Assembly (NCBI GenBank): GCA_964396265.1 | Contig: CAYNEM010000012.1 | Coordinates: 1-64,000, forward strand | Length of the DNA: 64,000 nucleotides | Direction: 5' to 3' | DNA from: EA-27 sp964396265 | Lineage (GTDB): Archaea; Thermoplasmatota; Thermoplasmata; RBG-16-68-12; EA-27 | In this document: positions 57,144 through 64,000 of the stretch, piece after piece | Layout of the letters: every line of letters begins with the position of its first letter | How positions within the stretch are numbered: position 1 is the stretch's first letter | The notes under the pieces: generated by a model | What the model saw: the letters and a program-made list of their open reading frames with translations, nothing else | Database searches by the model: none | What the model was told of the DNA's origin: nothing | Program-made: the position numbers and the translations under genes

Positions 57144-57425
57144 TCAGCCGCCGCTTGCTCGCCTGCCTCTCATTCTCTCCTTGAACTCGTCCTTTGATAC
57201 CCCTTGGAAGGACCCGAGCCTGCTGTAAGGCTCGCGGACATGCGCTCCGCTGATGTCCTCTACCGAGACGCGATCCATGAGCAGGTTGAGCACCGCATCG
57301 TACGTCTTGTCTCCCCACTTGTAGTCTCGAGGCGTCGCTTCGTCGATGACCGAACCGGTGTCGTCGTAATGGAGATACTGAGACAATTGCCGTCCTGGGG
57401 AAAGGCCTTTCGGTTTGGCGGTCAC
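57144..57425 (-). CDS. hypothetical protein coupled to hydroxyacid dehydrogenase
   Basis: A 93-residue protein starting at GTG 57425, whose TGA-overlapping GTGA joins it to the end of the FMN dehydrogenase gene. It is hydrophilic (GRQLSQYLHYDDTGSVIDEA, then YDAVLNLLMDRVSVEDISG, and a basic end). No family recognised. The four-base overlap is strong evidence for translational coupling, so it may be a partner or regulator of the dehydrogenase. Confidence 0.72.
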   Translation of the reverse strand: MTAKPKGLSPGRQLSQYLHYDDTGSVIDEATPRDYKWGDKTYDAVLNLLMDRVSVEDISGAHVREPYSRLGSFQGVSKDEFKERMRGRRASGG

Positions 57426-58510
57426 CGCGGGACGCGTTGGACGAGGCTCGCGCCGACGTCCGCGCACGACGTACATCCCGCGAGCGCCATCGCAAGCTCG
57501 AGCTCCGTGCGGATGTGGTCGAGGACCGCGCGGACGCCATCCGAACCGCCAAGGGCCAGGCCCCACAGGACCGGTCGGCCCAGAAGCACCGCCCGCGCGC
57601 CGAGGGCCAAGGCCTTGAGTACGTCCGTGCCGCGGCGGATGCCGCCGTCCACGTACACCTCCACACGCCCCCAGACCGCCGCCACGACCTCGGGCAGCAC
57701 CTCGAGCGTGCCGAGCGTCGAGTCGAGTTGGCGGCCCCCGTGGTTCGAGACGACGATCCCGTCGACGCCGTGGTCGACCGCGATGGCGGCGTCCTCCGAC
57801 GTCATGATCCCCTTGACGACGACCGGGAGCGGGCTGATGGACTTCAGCCACTGAACGTCCTTCCATGTGAGGGCAGCGTCGAGCATCTCGCCCGTATAGC
57901 GCGCGAATGCGGAGCCACGTTCCGCCGGCGGCACCGCATCCATGCCCGCGGGCTTCAGGTTCGCGATCGAAAGATTCGGCGGCAGCGTGAAGCGGTTCCG
58001 CTCGTCCTTCTCCCGACGCCCGAGGCGCGGCGCGTCGACGGTGAGGCAGATCGCTCGGTACCCCGCGGCCGCGGCGCGACGGACGAGGTCCTCCGTGACC
58101 TTGCGGTCCTTGAACACGTAGAGCTGGAACCACCGGGGGGCAGGGACATGGGACGCGATCTCCTCGAGCGTTCGCGTCGCGAGCGTGCTTACGACCATGA
58201 GGGTGCCCGCCTCGGCGGTTCCCAGCGCGGTCGCGAGCTCTCCTTCATGGCTCACGAGGCCGTGGAAGGACGTCGGTGCCACGAGGACCGGCATGGACAC
58301 CTTCTCCCCGAGCACCGTCGTCGAGGTATCCACGTGGGCCACGTCCGTGAGGACGCGCGGGCGCAAGGCCCAGTGGCTGAACGCCTCGCGGTTCCTTCTC
58401 AGGGACACCTCGTCCTCGGCCCCGCCCCCGATGTACTCGAAGGATGCGCGCGGCAGCCTCGCGTGCGCCATCTCCTCGAGTTCGAGGAGGTTCGTGAATG
58501 CGAATTCCAT
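57422..58510 (-). CDS. FMN-dependent alpha-hydroxy-acid dehydrogenase/oxidase
   Basis: TIM-barrel flavoenzyme of the lactate/glycolate oxidase and L-lactate dehydrogenase family, 362 residues, oxidising a 2-hydroxy acid to the 2-oxo acid. Signatures include FEYIGGGAEDEVSLRRN, PVLVAPTSFHGLVSHEGE, WFQLYVFKDR, the active-site lysine in VVVKGIMTSEDA, the catalytic histidine in VSNHGGRQLDSTL, and VYVDGGIRRGTDVLKALALG plus GRPVLWGLA for FMN phosphate. Whether oxygen or another acceptor is used cannot be told. The TATA-like AAATAAGG on the minus strand (about 58532-58539) is 26 bases before the ATG. Confidence 0.94.
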   Translation of the reverse strand: MEFAFTNLLELEEMAHARLPRASFEYIGGGAEDEVSLRRNREAFSHWALRPRVLTDVAHVDTSTTVLGEKVSMPVLVAPTSFHGLVSHEGELATALGTAEAGTLMVVSTLATRTLEEIASHVPAPRWFQLYVFKDRKVTEDLVRRAAAAGYRAICLTVDAPRLGRREKDERNRFTLPPNLSIANLKPAGMDAVPPAERGSAFARYTGEMLDAALTWKDVQWLKSISPLPVVVKGIMTSEDAAIAVDHGVDGIVVSNHGGRQLDSTLGTLEVLPEVVAAVWGRVEVYVDGGIRRGTDVLKALALGARAVLLGRPVLWGLALGGSDGVRAVLDHIRTELELAMALAGCTSCADVGASLVQRVPR

Positions 58511-58534
58511 CGGGAGGCGGGAAGGGTCGCTGCC

Positions 58535-59011
58535 TTATTTCTTTGCGGACATATGCGTCCGGTTGTTCCTCGCCCTGGCGGCGCGCGGGGCCTCTGTCAT
58601 CGACACCTTTCCGAGAGGGAACTCATCCGCAAGGGCTTTCGCGATCTTCGACGGCGTCGTCCCGGACACAGGGGGCGCGAATTTCACGGCGACGGAAACC
58701 GCGTGACCGAGGAGGGAAGGAAGGAACCGGACCGCGATCGCCCGGTCGCCCTTCCGGAACACGAGCGGGGGCCTGGCCTCAATCCCTTTCAGGCCGTACC
58801 CAAGGGCCCTCAGGGCGACGACGACTCGGGCGCGCACAGAGGGGACAGAATCCGACCAGACCTTCACCGAGAGCCCTCGGATCCTCTTTGCGTGCTTCGA
58901 CCCCGATGGCCCGCGCCATTTCGACGGGAAGGAACCCCGGATCCATTCGTCGACCTCCTTGGGTCCCCACACGATGGGGGGCTGGGGCAGCGTAGGGACA
59001 GGATCCGGCAC
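58535..59011 (-). CDS. hypothetical basic protein
   Basis: A 158-residue protein from GTG 59011, about 25 bases after a TATA-like ACCTTTTC (minus strand). It is rich in Arg/Lys with an alpha/beta pattern (RIRGLSVKVWSDSVPSVRAR, then AIAVRFLPSLLGHAVSVAVK). No family recognised. Its end overlaps the promoter of the downstream FMN dehydrogenase gene, which begins 25 bases later on the same strand. Confidence 0.6.
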   Translation of the reverse strand: MPDPVPTLPQPPIVWGPKEVDEWIRGSFPSKWRGPSGSKHAKRIRGLSVKVWSDSVPSVRARVVVALRALGYGLKGIEARPPLVFRKGDRAIAVRFLPSLLGHAVSVAVKFAPPVSGTTPSKIAKALADEFPLGKVSMTEAPRAARARNNRTHMSAKK

Positions 59012-59156
59012 GGACCGAGTAACGCTCGCAGGGGGAAAAGGTTGCTGAAGTTCCTCATCGCGCGCGCGCGACGCTGCCGATGTTCCCTTCGTACGAACCT
59101 CCTGGACTCCGCTTCTTGTCGAACGTCCACGACCACCGGACGGATGGGACCTCGCC

Positions 59157-59918
59157 TCATCGCTTTACGAGCCCGCGGCGCCTCGCCAGCCGCGGTTTGG
59201 CGGTGGTCTTCGCGCGCTCCCGGCGAATCGTCTTCGCCGCCCGCGCGATCACGCCCATGAGCGCGTGGAATTCCCACTTTGAGGGCGACGCGCGCCCCAT
59301 GAGCCGCCGGAACATGACCTTCGTCCGCCCGACCTTGTGCTTCGGATAGTTCGTCTCCGCGAGGAGATCGTCGAACGCTGCGTAGAGCGTGTCCCGCTCC
59401 CCATCGGACGCGGACGGTCGGCGTTCCGGGATCTCGGCTTTGGCGGCGTGGATCTCGTACAGGAGGATCGCGGCCGCCTGGGCGACGTTGAGGATCGGGT
59501 ATTCCGGATTGGCGGGGATCGTGACGAGCACGTCGCACGCCAGGAGCTCCTCGTTGAGGAGGCCGAAGTCTTCGCGGCCGAGGACGAGGGCGACATCCCC
59601 ATCGAGCGAGGCCAACTTCGCCGCCAACTCCCGGGGGGTCGTCGCCTGCCGGTGGAACTTCTTCTCGCTCTCCGTCTTCACGCCGGACGTGCCGACGATC
59701 AAGCCCGCCCCCTGGATCGATGCGGCGTACGTTCGGTACTTCTTGGCGGCGAGGAGGACGTCGAGGCCATGCATCGCCCGGCGGCGCGCCTCCTCCCCGA
59801 TGGCGGGGGGCTTCACGAGACGCAGGTCCGCCACGCTGAAGTTCTTCATCGCGCGCGCGACGCCGCCGATGTTCCCTTCGTACTTCGGCTCGACGAGGAC
59901 GACGCGGACGCGGGCCAC
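59157..59918 (-). CDS. trmJ: TrmJ-like SPOUT RNA 2'-O-methyltransferase
   Basis: Knotted SPOUT-fold methyltransferase of 253 residues, TrmJ/TrmH group, probably acting at position 32 of tRNA. Family motifs are VLVEPKYEGNIGGVARAMKN, ALVLGREDFGLLNEEL and VTIPANPEYPILNVAQAAAI; a basic helical C-terminal extension (RRERAKTTAKPRLARRR) probably binds RNA. The start is GTG 59918. It is divergent from truA, another tRNA-modification gene, sharing a single AT-rich promoter segment. Confidence 0.9.
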   Translation of the reverse strand: MARVRVVLVEPKYEGNIGGVARAMKNFSVADLRLVKPPAIGEEARRRAMHGLDVLLAAKKYRTYAASIQGAGLIVGTSGVKTESEKKFHRQATTPRELAAKLASLDGDVALVLGREDFGLLNEELLACDVLVTIPANPEYPILNVAQAAAILLYEIHAAKAEIPERRPSASDGERDTLYAAFDDLLAETNYPKHKVGRTKVMFRRLMGRASPSKWEFHALMGVIARAAKTIRRERAKTTAKPRLARRRGLVKR

Positions 59919-59932
59919 GGTCGTGCATGCGC

Positions 59933-59948
59933 GATAATACTATATCTA
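59933..59948. promoter_or_regulatory. shared bidirectional promoter of trmJ and truA
   Basis: A 16-base AT-rich stretch (GATAATACTATATCTA) is the only TATA-like sequence in the 53 bases between the two GTG start codons. Read on the plus strand it places CTATATCT about 28 bases before truA; read on the minus strand TATAGTAT is about 24 bases before trmJ. Two tRNA-modification genes thus appear to share one core element. Confidence 0.55.
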
Positions 59949-59971
59949 ATAGCAATCGACAATCCCGCCCC

Positions 59972-60778
59972 GTGCGCATCGCCCTCAAGATCGCTTACGA
60001 CGGACGCGTCTTCCACGGATTCGCGCGCCAGCCCGGCCTCCGAACTGTCGAAGGAGAGGTCCGGCTCGCCCTCGTGAAGTCCCATCTGATCGAGGACGTC
60101 GAGGCCGCCAACGTGCGGGGGTCGAGCCGGACGGACGCGGGCGTCAGCGCGGTCGGGAACGTCATCGCGTTCGACACGAGCGCGGGGGGAGACGAAGCGG
60201 TCGGCAGGTTCAACGACGCCGCCAAAGACGTATGGTCGTGGGCGAGTGCAACCCTGCCCGAGGGTTTCGACCCCCGTAAGGCGAACTGGCGGTGGTACCG
60301 CTACCACCTGACCGGCGCCCACGACGCCACTAGACTCCACGAGGCCTCCCGCCCGTTCTTGGGCACCCACGACTTTGCCGCCTTCTCGAGCCCGGACGCG
60401 GAACGGACGCGACGGCACGTCGACTCGATCGAGATCGTGCCGACAAGCGATGGTATCCTGGTCGACGTCCGCGCCCCTTCCTTCGTGCGCGGCATGGTCC
60501 GCAGATTGGTCGCGGGAATGCTGGCGGTGGAGAGGGCGGATGCGACCACCGAAGACCTCAGCCGCGCGTTGACGGCGGCCACGTGGATCGACTTCGGTCA
60601 GGTTCCACCGGAACCGCTGGTTCTCGTGGACGTAGATGTCGGCATCCCCTTCCGGCCGTGGATGGATCGAGCTGCCCGTCTCCGCGTGCAACGCCTCGCC
60701 GCGGAGGCGAATGTCGCGTCTCGATTCTGGCGGGAGGTGGCCAGTCGCGCCTTCCCGCGAGCCTCAGACCAATCCTAA
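59972..60778 (+). CDS. truA: tRNA pseudouridine synthase TruA
   Basis: Pseudouridylates positions 38-40 of tRNA. The 268 residues have the TruA core: VRIALKIAYDGRVFHGFARQ, TVEGEVRLAL, the catalytic aspartate in RGSSRTDAGVSAVGN, FLGTHDFAAFSSPD, and VRGMVRRLVAGMLAVERA near the C-terminus. An upstream ATG at 59927 is in frame, but the TATA box lies downstream of it, so GTG 59972 (VRIALKIAYDG) is the start; family alignments also begin there. Confidence 0.93.
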   Translation: MRIALKIAYDGRVFHGFARQPGLRTVEGEVRLALVKSHLIEDVEAANVRGSSRTDAGVSAVGNVIAFDTSAGGDEAVGRFNDAAKDVWSWASATLPEGFDPRKANWRWYRYHLTGAHDATRLHEASRPFLGTHDFAAFSSPDAERTRRHVDSIEIVPTSDGILVDVRAPSFVRGMVRRLVAGMLAVERADATTEDLSRALTAATWIDFGQVPPEPLVLVDVDVGIPFRPWMDRAARLRVQRLAAEANVASRFWREVASRAFPRASDQS

Positions 60779-60873
60779 AGATATGAGCACCCCCCGTGGT
60801 CTCGCTCGGGGCAACGTATTAATAACGATGCCGCTATCGGCGCCCGCCTTACTAGCTCCGGGAGGAGAGAAGG

Positions 60874-63800
60874 ATGCCGAATGCCCAACGCAGCAGAGCA
60901 CTTGCACTGGTGCTCGTCTGGTCGTCCGTGATGGCCGCCCTTTTGGTCGCCGTCACGGGCCCCGCGGCCGCCGCCTCGGACCCAACGGTCCCTGGCGTCG
61001 CCGCAAGCTCGACGAGCAGCACAATCGTGTCCATGAATGACGAGTCCGTACTTTCGTCGGATGATCCGCCGTTGAACGTGCTCGGAAAGATCGCCCCTGC
61101 GCTCCACGGTTCCGCGCAGGACCCACAGAAGGGACTCGTGGATATCGTCGTCCACGCGATCGACTTGCCGCAGGTCTCGAGGGTCCTCGAGGCAGCCGGC
61201 GCGCGACTCTCCGTCGAGATCGACGGCGAGCTCCGGTCGATGCCCTTCGTCTCGCGCCCGTGGGGCGCCGTCGGCGTGCCGACGAGCCTCCGCGTGCAGG
61301 TCCCCGAGAGCAGCCTCGTAGAAGTGGCGGCGTCGCCGCACGTCCTCTTCGTGGACACGGTCAACGTCCACGCGACGACGTTCTTCACGGACGAGGTCGT
61401 CGAGGAGGAGCGCACCATGTTCAATTCCATCATGGCCGAAGCGAAGGCCGCGGTCACCTCGAAAGACCCCGTGGAGCAGCCCACGGGCACGGCGCCCTCC
61501 GCGTCCCCGACGTCGTGGGCGGTCGCCCGCGAGCACAAGGCGTGGGACGCCTGGCAGCTTGGATACCAGGGCCAGGGCGTCAACGTCGCGGTCGTCGACA
61601 CGGGCGAGGACTTCGGTCACCCGTCCATGCAGGGCCAGTGGGCCGTCGCGCCGCCCGGCAACCCCTGGGCCGGATGGCCGATCATGTTCCACCCCGCGTC
61701 CATGGAAGGTCTGATGGGGAACGGATGGTGGACCGCCGGAAGTGATCTCGACCGCCTTCCGCTGCCGTTCTGGCTCTCCGTGAACGACGGCGACGTATGG
61801 TACTCGAACACGGACTACAAGGTGAACGACTCGAACCTCGACGGGTACCTCCCCTACAGCCGTGCGACGCCAGACCCCCAGACGGGCAACCAGCAGTGGA
61901 CGCCGCAGGCCAACCCGCAGCAGTACGGAAACTGGGGACCGACCTGGAACCAGGGCATCAACAGGAATTACTACGTCGGGTGCGCGGGCCTGCCTGGGCC
62001 GTGCATCGCGAGCGCCTCGGGGATTTACCGCTTGGGCGTCAACCGGGACGATTCGCTGACGGGACTGTGGGGCCAGAAGGTTGGCATGCTCCTCGTGGAC
62101 TCGACAATCCCGGAAGTCTACGACACCGTGTACGTGGACCTGAACTTCGACTTCAACTTCACGAACGACAAGCCTGTGACGCAGGCGGACCCGATCGCGA
62201 CCGCGGACATCTACGACGAGATCGCGGGCGGTCCGGGTCAGGACGGCGTCGCGGACATCTCCGGCGGCCTCCTCTACTTCATCGGTTCCAGCCAGCAGAT
62301 CACCGGCGAGGTCGTCATCAGCAACGCGCTCGGCACCGAGATGGGCGCGAACCTCGCGAACGGTTGGGTCGCCGTCGACATCGACGGTCGGTTCAGCTTC
62401 GTCCCCGCGACGCAGCTGTGGCTCGTCGACCCTCTCGGCTTCCCGAACTACTTCCCCAGCAGGACGGAGGATATCTACGAGGAGTTCTCGGCGGGAACGC
62501 CGATTGACGAATCGGGCACAACGCTCGACTTCGGCACGGGCTCCTTCGGCCCCGTCAACGTGATCTCCTTCCAATCCCTCCCGGGCATCGATGTCATCCT
62601 TCGGGGGCCTGGCCCGGACTACGGGGTCGACTTCCTGTACGATGCGGAAGAGTGCGATGCGACGTTCACGACGTGCACGACGCTCGTGGAGGGCACGGAC
62701 TACTCGTGGTCGGACCAGGACGGAGGCAGCATCCGCGTCGAGCGCGACATTCCGGACACCTACGTCTGGTTCTTCATCTACCAGCTGGACACCTATACGC
62801 TGGAAACGGTCTCGGGCGCCCTTACGTTCGCCCGCGCGATCCCCGCAGGGTGGGACCTGGTCGCGGACTACCAGACGGGCCTCCCGATCCCCTATAGCCA
62901 GGAGTACGGACCAAGCCACGGCTACGACACGTTCATCCCGGCGAACGGCGACATGGTCGCCTTCCACGGGGAGTTCGACAACGGCCAGAGCCACGGCAGC
63001 TTCGTGAGTTCCACGGTGGCGGCGACGCCCTTCGGCAACCTCATCTCGACGAACTTCGAGGTCTTCGGGACGGCGCCGAAGGCGAAGATCATCGGCATCG
63101 CGGCCTGCTGCAACTCGCCGGGCCCCGTGAACCTCTTCGGGTCGATCGAGGACCAGCGCACGTTCGCGGCCCTCGGATACGACGGGCTCGCGGGCACGGG
63201 CGACGAAGCCGTCATCCTGACGAACTCGTTCGGGGATCCCGGAAGCCTCGAGACCGGCCTTTCCTGGGAGGACCGCTGGCTCCTCGACTTCTGGACGCGG
63301 TACCCGGAGCTGACGACCCTCGTCGCGATGGGGAACAACGGACCGGGGTACGCGACCAGCGCCCCCGGCGGCAGTTCCCCCGGCGTCATCGGCGTGGCCG
63401 CAGGCAACTCCATGGACTACCGCATCATGGGATTCGGGGACACGGGCACTGGCGCAGGGGAAGTCCCGGTCTGTCCGGGCCCGCCGCCAATCGACCCCGC
63501 CACGTGCGTGGGGGTAGGCTCGACCTTCGGCCCCGGTCCCTATGGGGACCCGGCCTACTTCTCGAGCCGCGGACCCACCCTCCTCGGAAGCGCGAAGCCT
63601 GACATCATGAGCGTAGGCCAGTTCGGCTGGGAGGCCGCACCACTCAACGTCTATTGCTTCGGCGACCCGACCTTCTGTGACGGCAACGCAGCCTTCGACC
63701 TGTTCAGCGGGACGTCCATGGCGACGCCCGTGACGGCCGGTGTGACGGCGCTCGTGGTCCAGGCGTACCGTTCGGCGCACGGCGGCGCGAACCCGACGAA

Positions 63801-64000
63801 CGACCTTGTCAAGGAGCTCCTGAAGTCCGGGGCGGACGACATCCACCGCGACGTGCTCACGCAGGGCGCAGGGTGGACGAACGCGCTCCGTTCCGTGGAG
63901 ATGGCCGAAGAGTCCAACGGGGTCTCGTCGAACGTCGACAGCTGGCTCCCCGGGGACTACGGCGGGATCCGGCGCCTCGGCTTCGTGAACCTGCTCGCCT
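60874..64000 (+). CDS. large secreted subtilisin-family serine protease (partial, cut by window end)
   Basis: At least 1042 residues, open to the window edge. A signal peptide (ALALVLVWSSVMAALLVAVT) and a propeptide-like region of about 190 residues precede an S8 peptidase. Catalytic residues are D242 in VAVVDTGEDFGHP, H707 in GQSHGSFVSSTVA and S948 in FSGTSMATPVTAG; the oxyanion asparagine is in AMGNNGPG. D and H are separated by 465 residues, where most subtilases have about 40, so a long external domain is inserted there. A TATA-like GTATTAATAA (60817-60826) and a Shine-Dalgarno GGGAGGAG before the ATG predict a leadered mRNA. Probably an extracellular protease for peptide scavenging. Confidence 0.93.
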   Translation, partial: MPNAQRSRALALVLVWSSVMAALLVAVTGPAAAASDPTVPGVAASSTSSTIVSMNDESVLSSDDPPLNVLGKIAPALHGSAQDPQKGLVDIVVHAIDLPQVSRVLEAAGARLSVEIDGELRSMPFVSRPWGAVGVPTSLRVQVPESSLVEVAASPHVLFVDTVNVHATTFFTDEVVEEERTMFNSIMAEAKAAVTSKDPVEQPTGTAPSASPTSWAVAREHKAWDAWQLGYQGQGVNVAVVDTGEDFGHPSMQGQWAVAPPGNPWAGWPIMFHPASMEGLMGNGWWTAGSDLDRLPLPFWLSVNDGDVWYSNTDYKVNDSNLDGYLPYSRATPDPQTGNQQWTPQANPQQYGNWGPTWNQGINRNYYVGCAGLPGPCIASASGIYRLGVNRDDSLTGLWGQKVGMLLVDSTIPEVYDTVYVDLNFDFNFTNDKPVTQADPIATADIYDEIAGGPGQDGVADISGGLLYFIGSSQQITGEVVISNALGTEMGANLANGWVAVDIDGRFSFVPATQLWLVDPLGFPNYFPSRTEDIYEEFSAGTPIDESGTTLDFGTGSFGPVNVISFQSLPGIDVILRGPGPDYGVDFLYDAEECDATFTTCTTLVEGTDYSWSDQDGGSIRVERDIPDTYVWFFIYQLDTYTLETVSGALTFARAIPAGWDLVADYQTGLPIPYSQEYGPSHGYDTFIPANGDMVAFHGEFDNGQSHGSFVSSTVAATPFGNLISTNFEVFGTAPKAKIIGIAACCNSPGPVNLFGSIEDQRTFAALGYDGLAGTGDEAVILTNSFGDPGSLETGLSWEDRWLLDFWTRYPELTTLVAMGNNGPGYATSAPGGSSPGVIGVAAGNSMDYRIMGFGDTGTGAGEVPVCPGPPPIDPATCVGVGSTFGPGPYGDPAYFSSRGPTLLGSAKPDIMSVGQFGWEAAPLNVYCFGDPTFCDGNAAFDLFSGTSMATPVTAGVTALVVQAYRSAHGGANPTNDLVKELLKSGADDIHRDVLTQGAGWTNALRSVEMAEESNGVSSNVDSWLPGDYGGIRRLGFVNLLA

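Noticed and set aside
60775..63846. 1023-codon open frame on the minus strand opposite the subtilase
   Set aside because: Its sequence is Arg/Val/Asp-rich with no domain; the plus strand encodes a clear subtilase. High G+C makes such antisense frames common.
1..64000. CRISPR arrays, rRNA genes, insertion sequences, integrases
   Set aside because: No regularly spaced repeats, no rRNA-like conserved stretches, and no transposase or recombinase motifs were found; the only tandem repeats are the two short ones described.

Overview
The window reads as chromosomal DNA of a high-G+C archaeon (roughly two-thirds G+C by eye). Diagnostic archaeal genes are topoisomerase VI A and B, an Orc1/Cdc6 initiator, the small subunit of DNA polymerase D, TFB, Gar1, ribosomal protein L35Ae, a tRNA-splicing endonuclease, type II glyceraldehyde-3-phosphate dehydrogenase and Sec11-type signal peptidase. 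A zinc/7Fe-type ferredoxin, a VAT/Cdc48-type N domain, a membrane-linked cupredoxin and many zinc-ribbon membrane proteins suggest a deep, high-G+C lineage of the Thermoplasmatota; that placement is inference. Most genes have an archaeal TATA-like box centred about 24-29 bases before the start codon, often GTG or TTG, so leaderless mRNAs appear to be the rule. A few genes (carbamate kinase, the pilin-like giant, L35Ae, the terminal protease) instead show a Shine-Dalgarno sequence.

Layout. 1-4454: topoisomerase VI operon and two membrane proteins. 4567-7452: carbamate kinase, DRG GTPase, an orphan AbrB-like protein, ferredoxin. 7492-14998: peroxiredoxin-valS unit, a MacB/LolCDE-like ABC exporter, a zinc-ribbon membrane protein. 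15000-18572: methyltransferase, NAD synthetase, and a divergent NikR / ZIP metal-transporter pair. 18573-25475: orc1/cdc6, signal peptidase, phosphoesterase, polymerase D small subunit, UPF0201 RNA-binding protein, and a zinc-ribbon CPBP protease. 25534-33448: small envelope proteins, a GAF-PAS sensor, a winged-helix STAND-like ATPase, a giant type IV pilin-like protein with FG-GAP repeats, and a COG1395 regulator. 33539-42950: endA, HAD hydrolase, cupredoxin membrane protein, amidohydrolase, PhzF-like isomerase, a stand-alone Cdc48 N domain, the gar1-tfb unit, and a CoaD/NTPase fusion. 42991-49155: zinc-ribbon proteins, methyltransferase, a HicBA toxin-antitoxin pair, gapdh flanked by small membrane genes of lower G+C. 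49049-53161: a 1370-residue transmembrane protein joining cytoplasmic DNA-binding-type modules to extracellular sensor-like domains. 53407-64000: methyltransferases, L35Ae, a tRNA-Leu-like element, an FMN hydroxyacid dehydrogenase unit, divergent trmJ/truA, and a very large subtilase cut by the window end.

Together the region holds information-processing housekeeping genes mixed with envelope, metal and redox functions. There is no rRNA, CRISPR array, insertion sequence or integrase. The most unusual items are the 1370-residue zinc-ribbon/HhH/TPR membrane chimera, the Cdc48 N domain without an ATPase, the pilin-anchored FG-GAP protein, the subtilase with 465 residues between two catalytic residues, and an octamer (GCCGCCAA) present about forty times.
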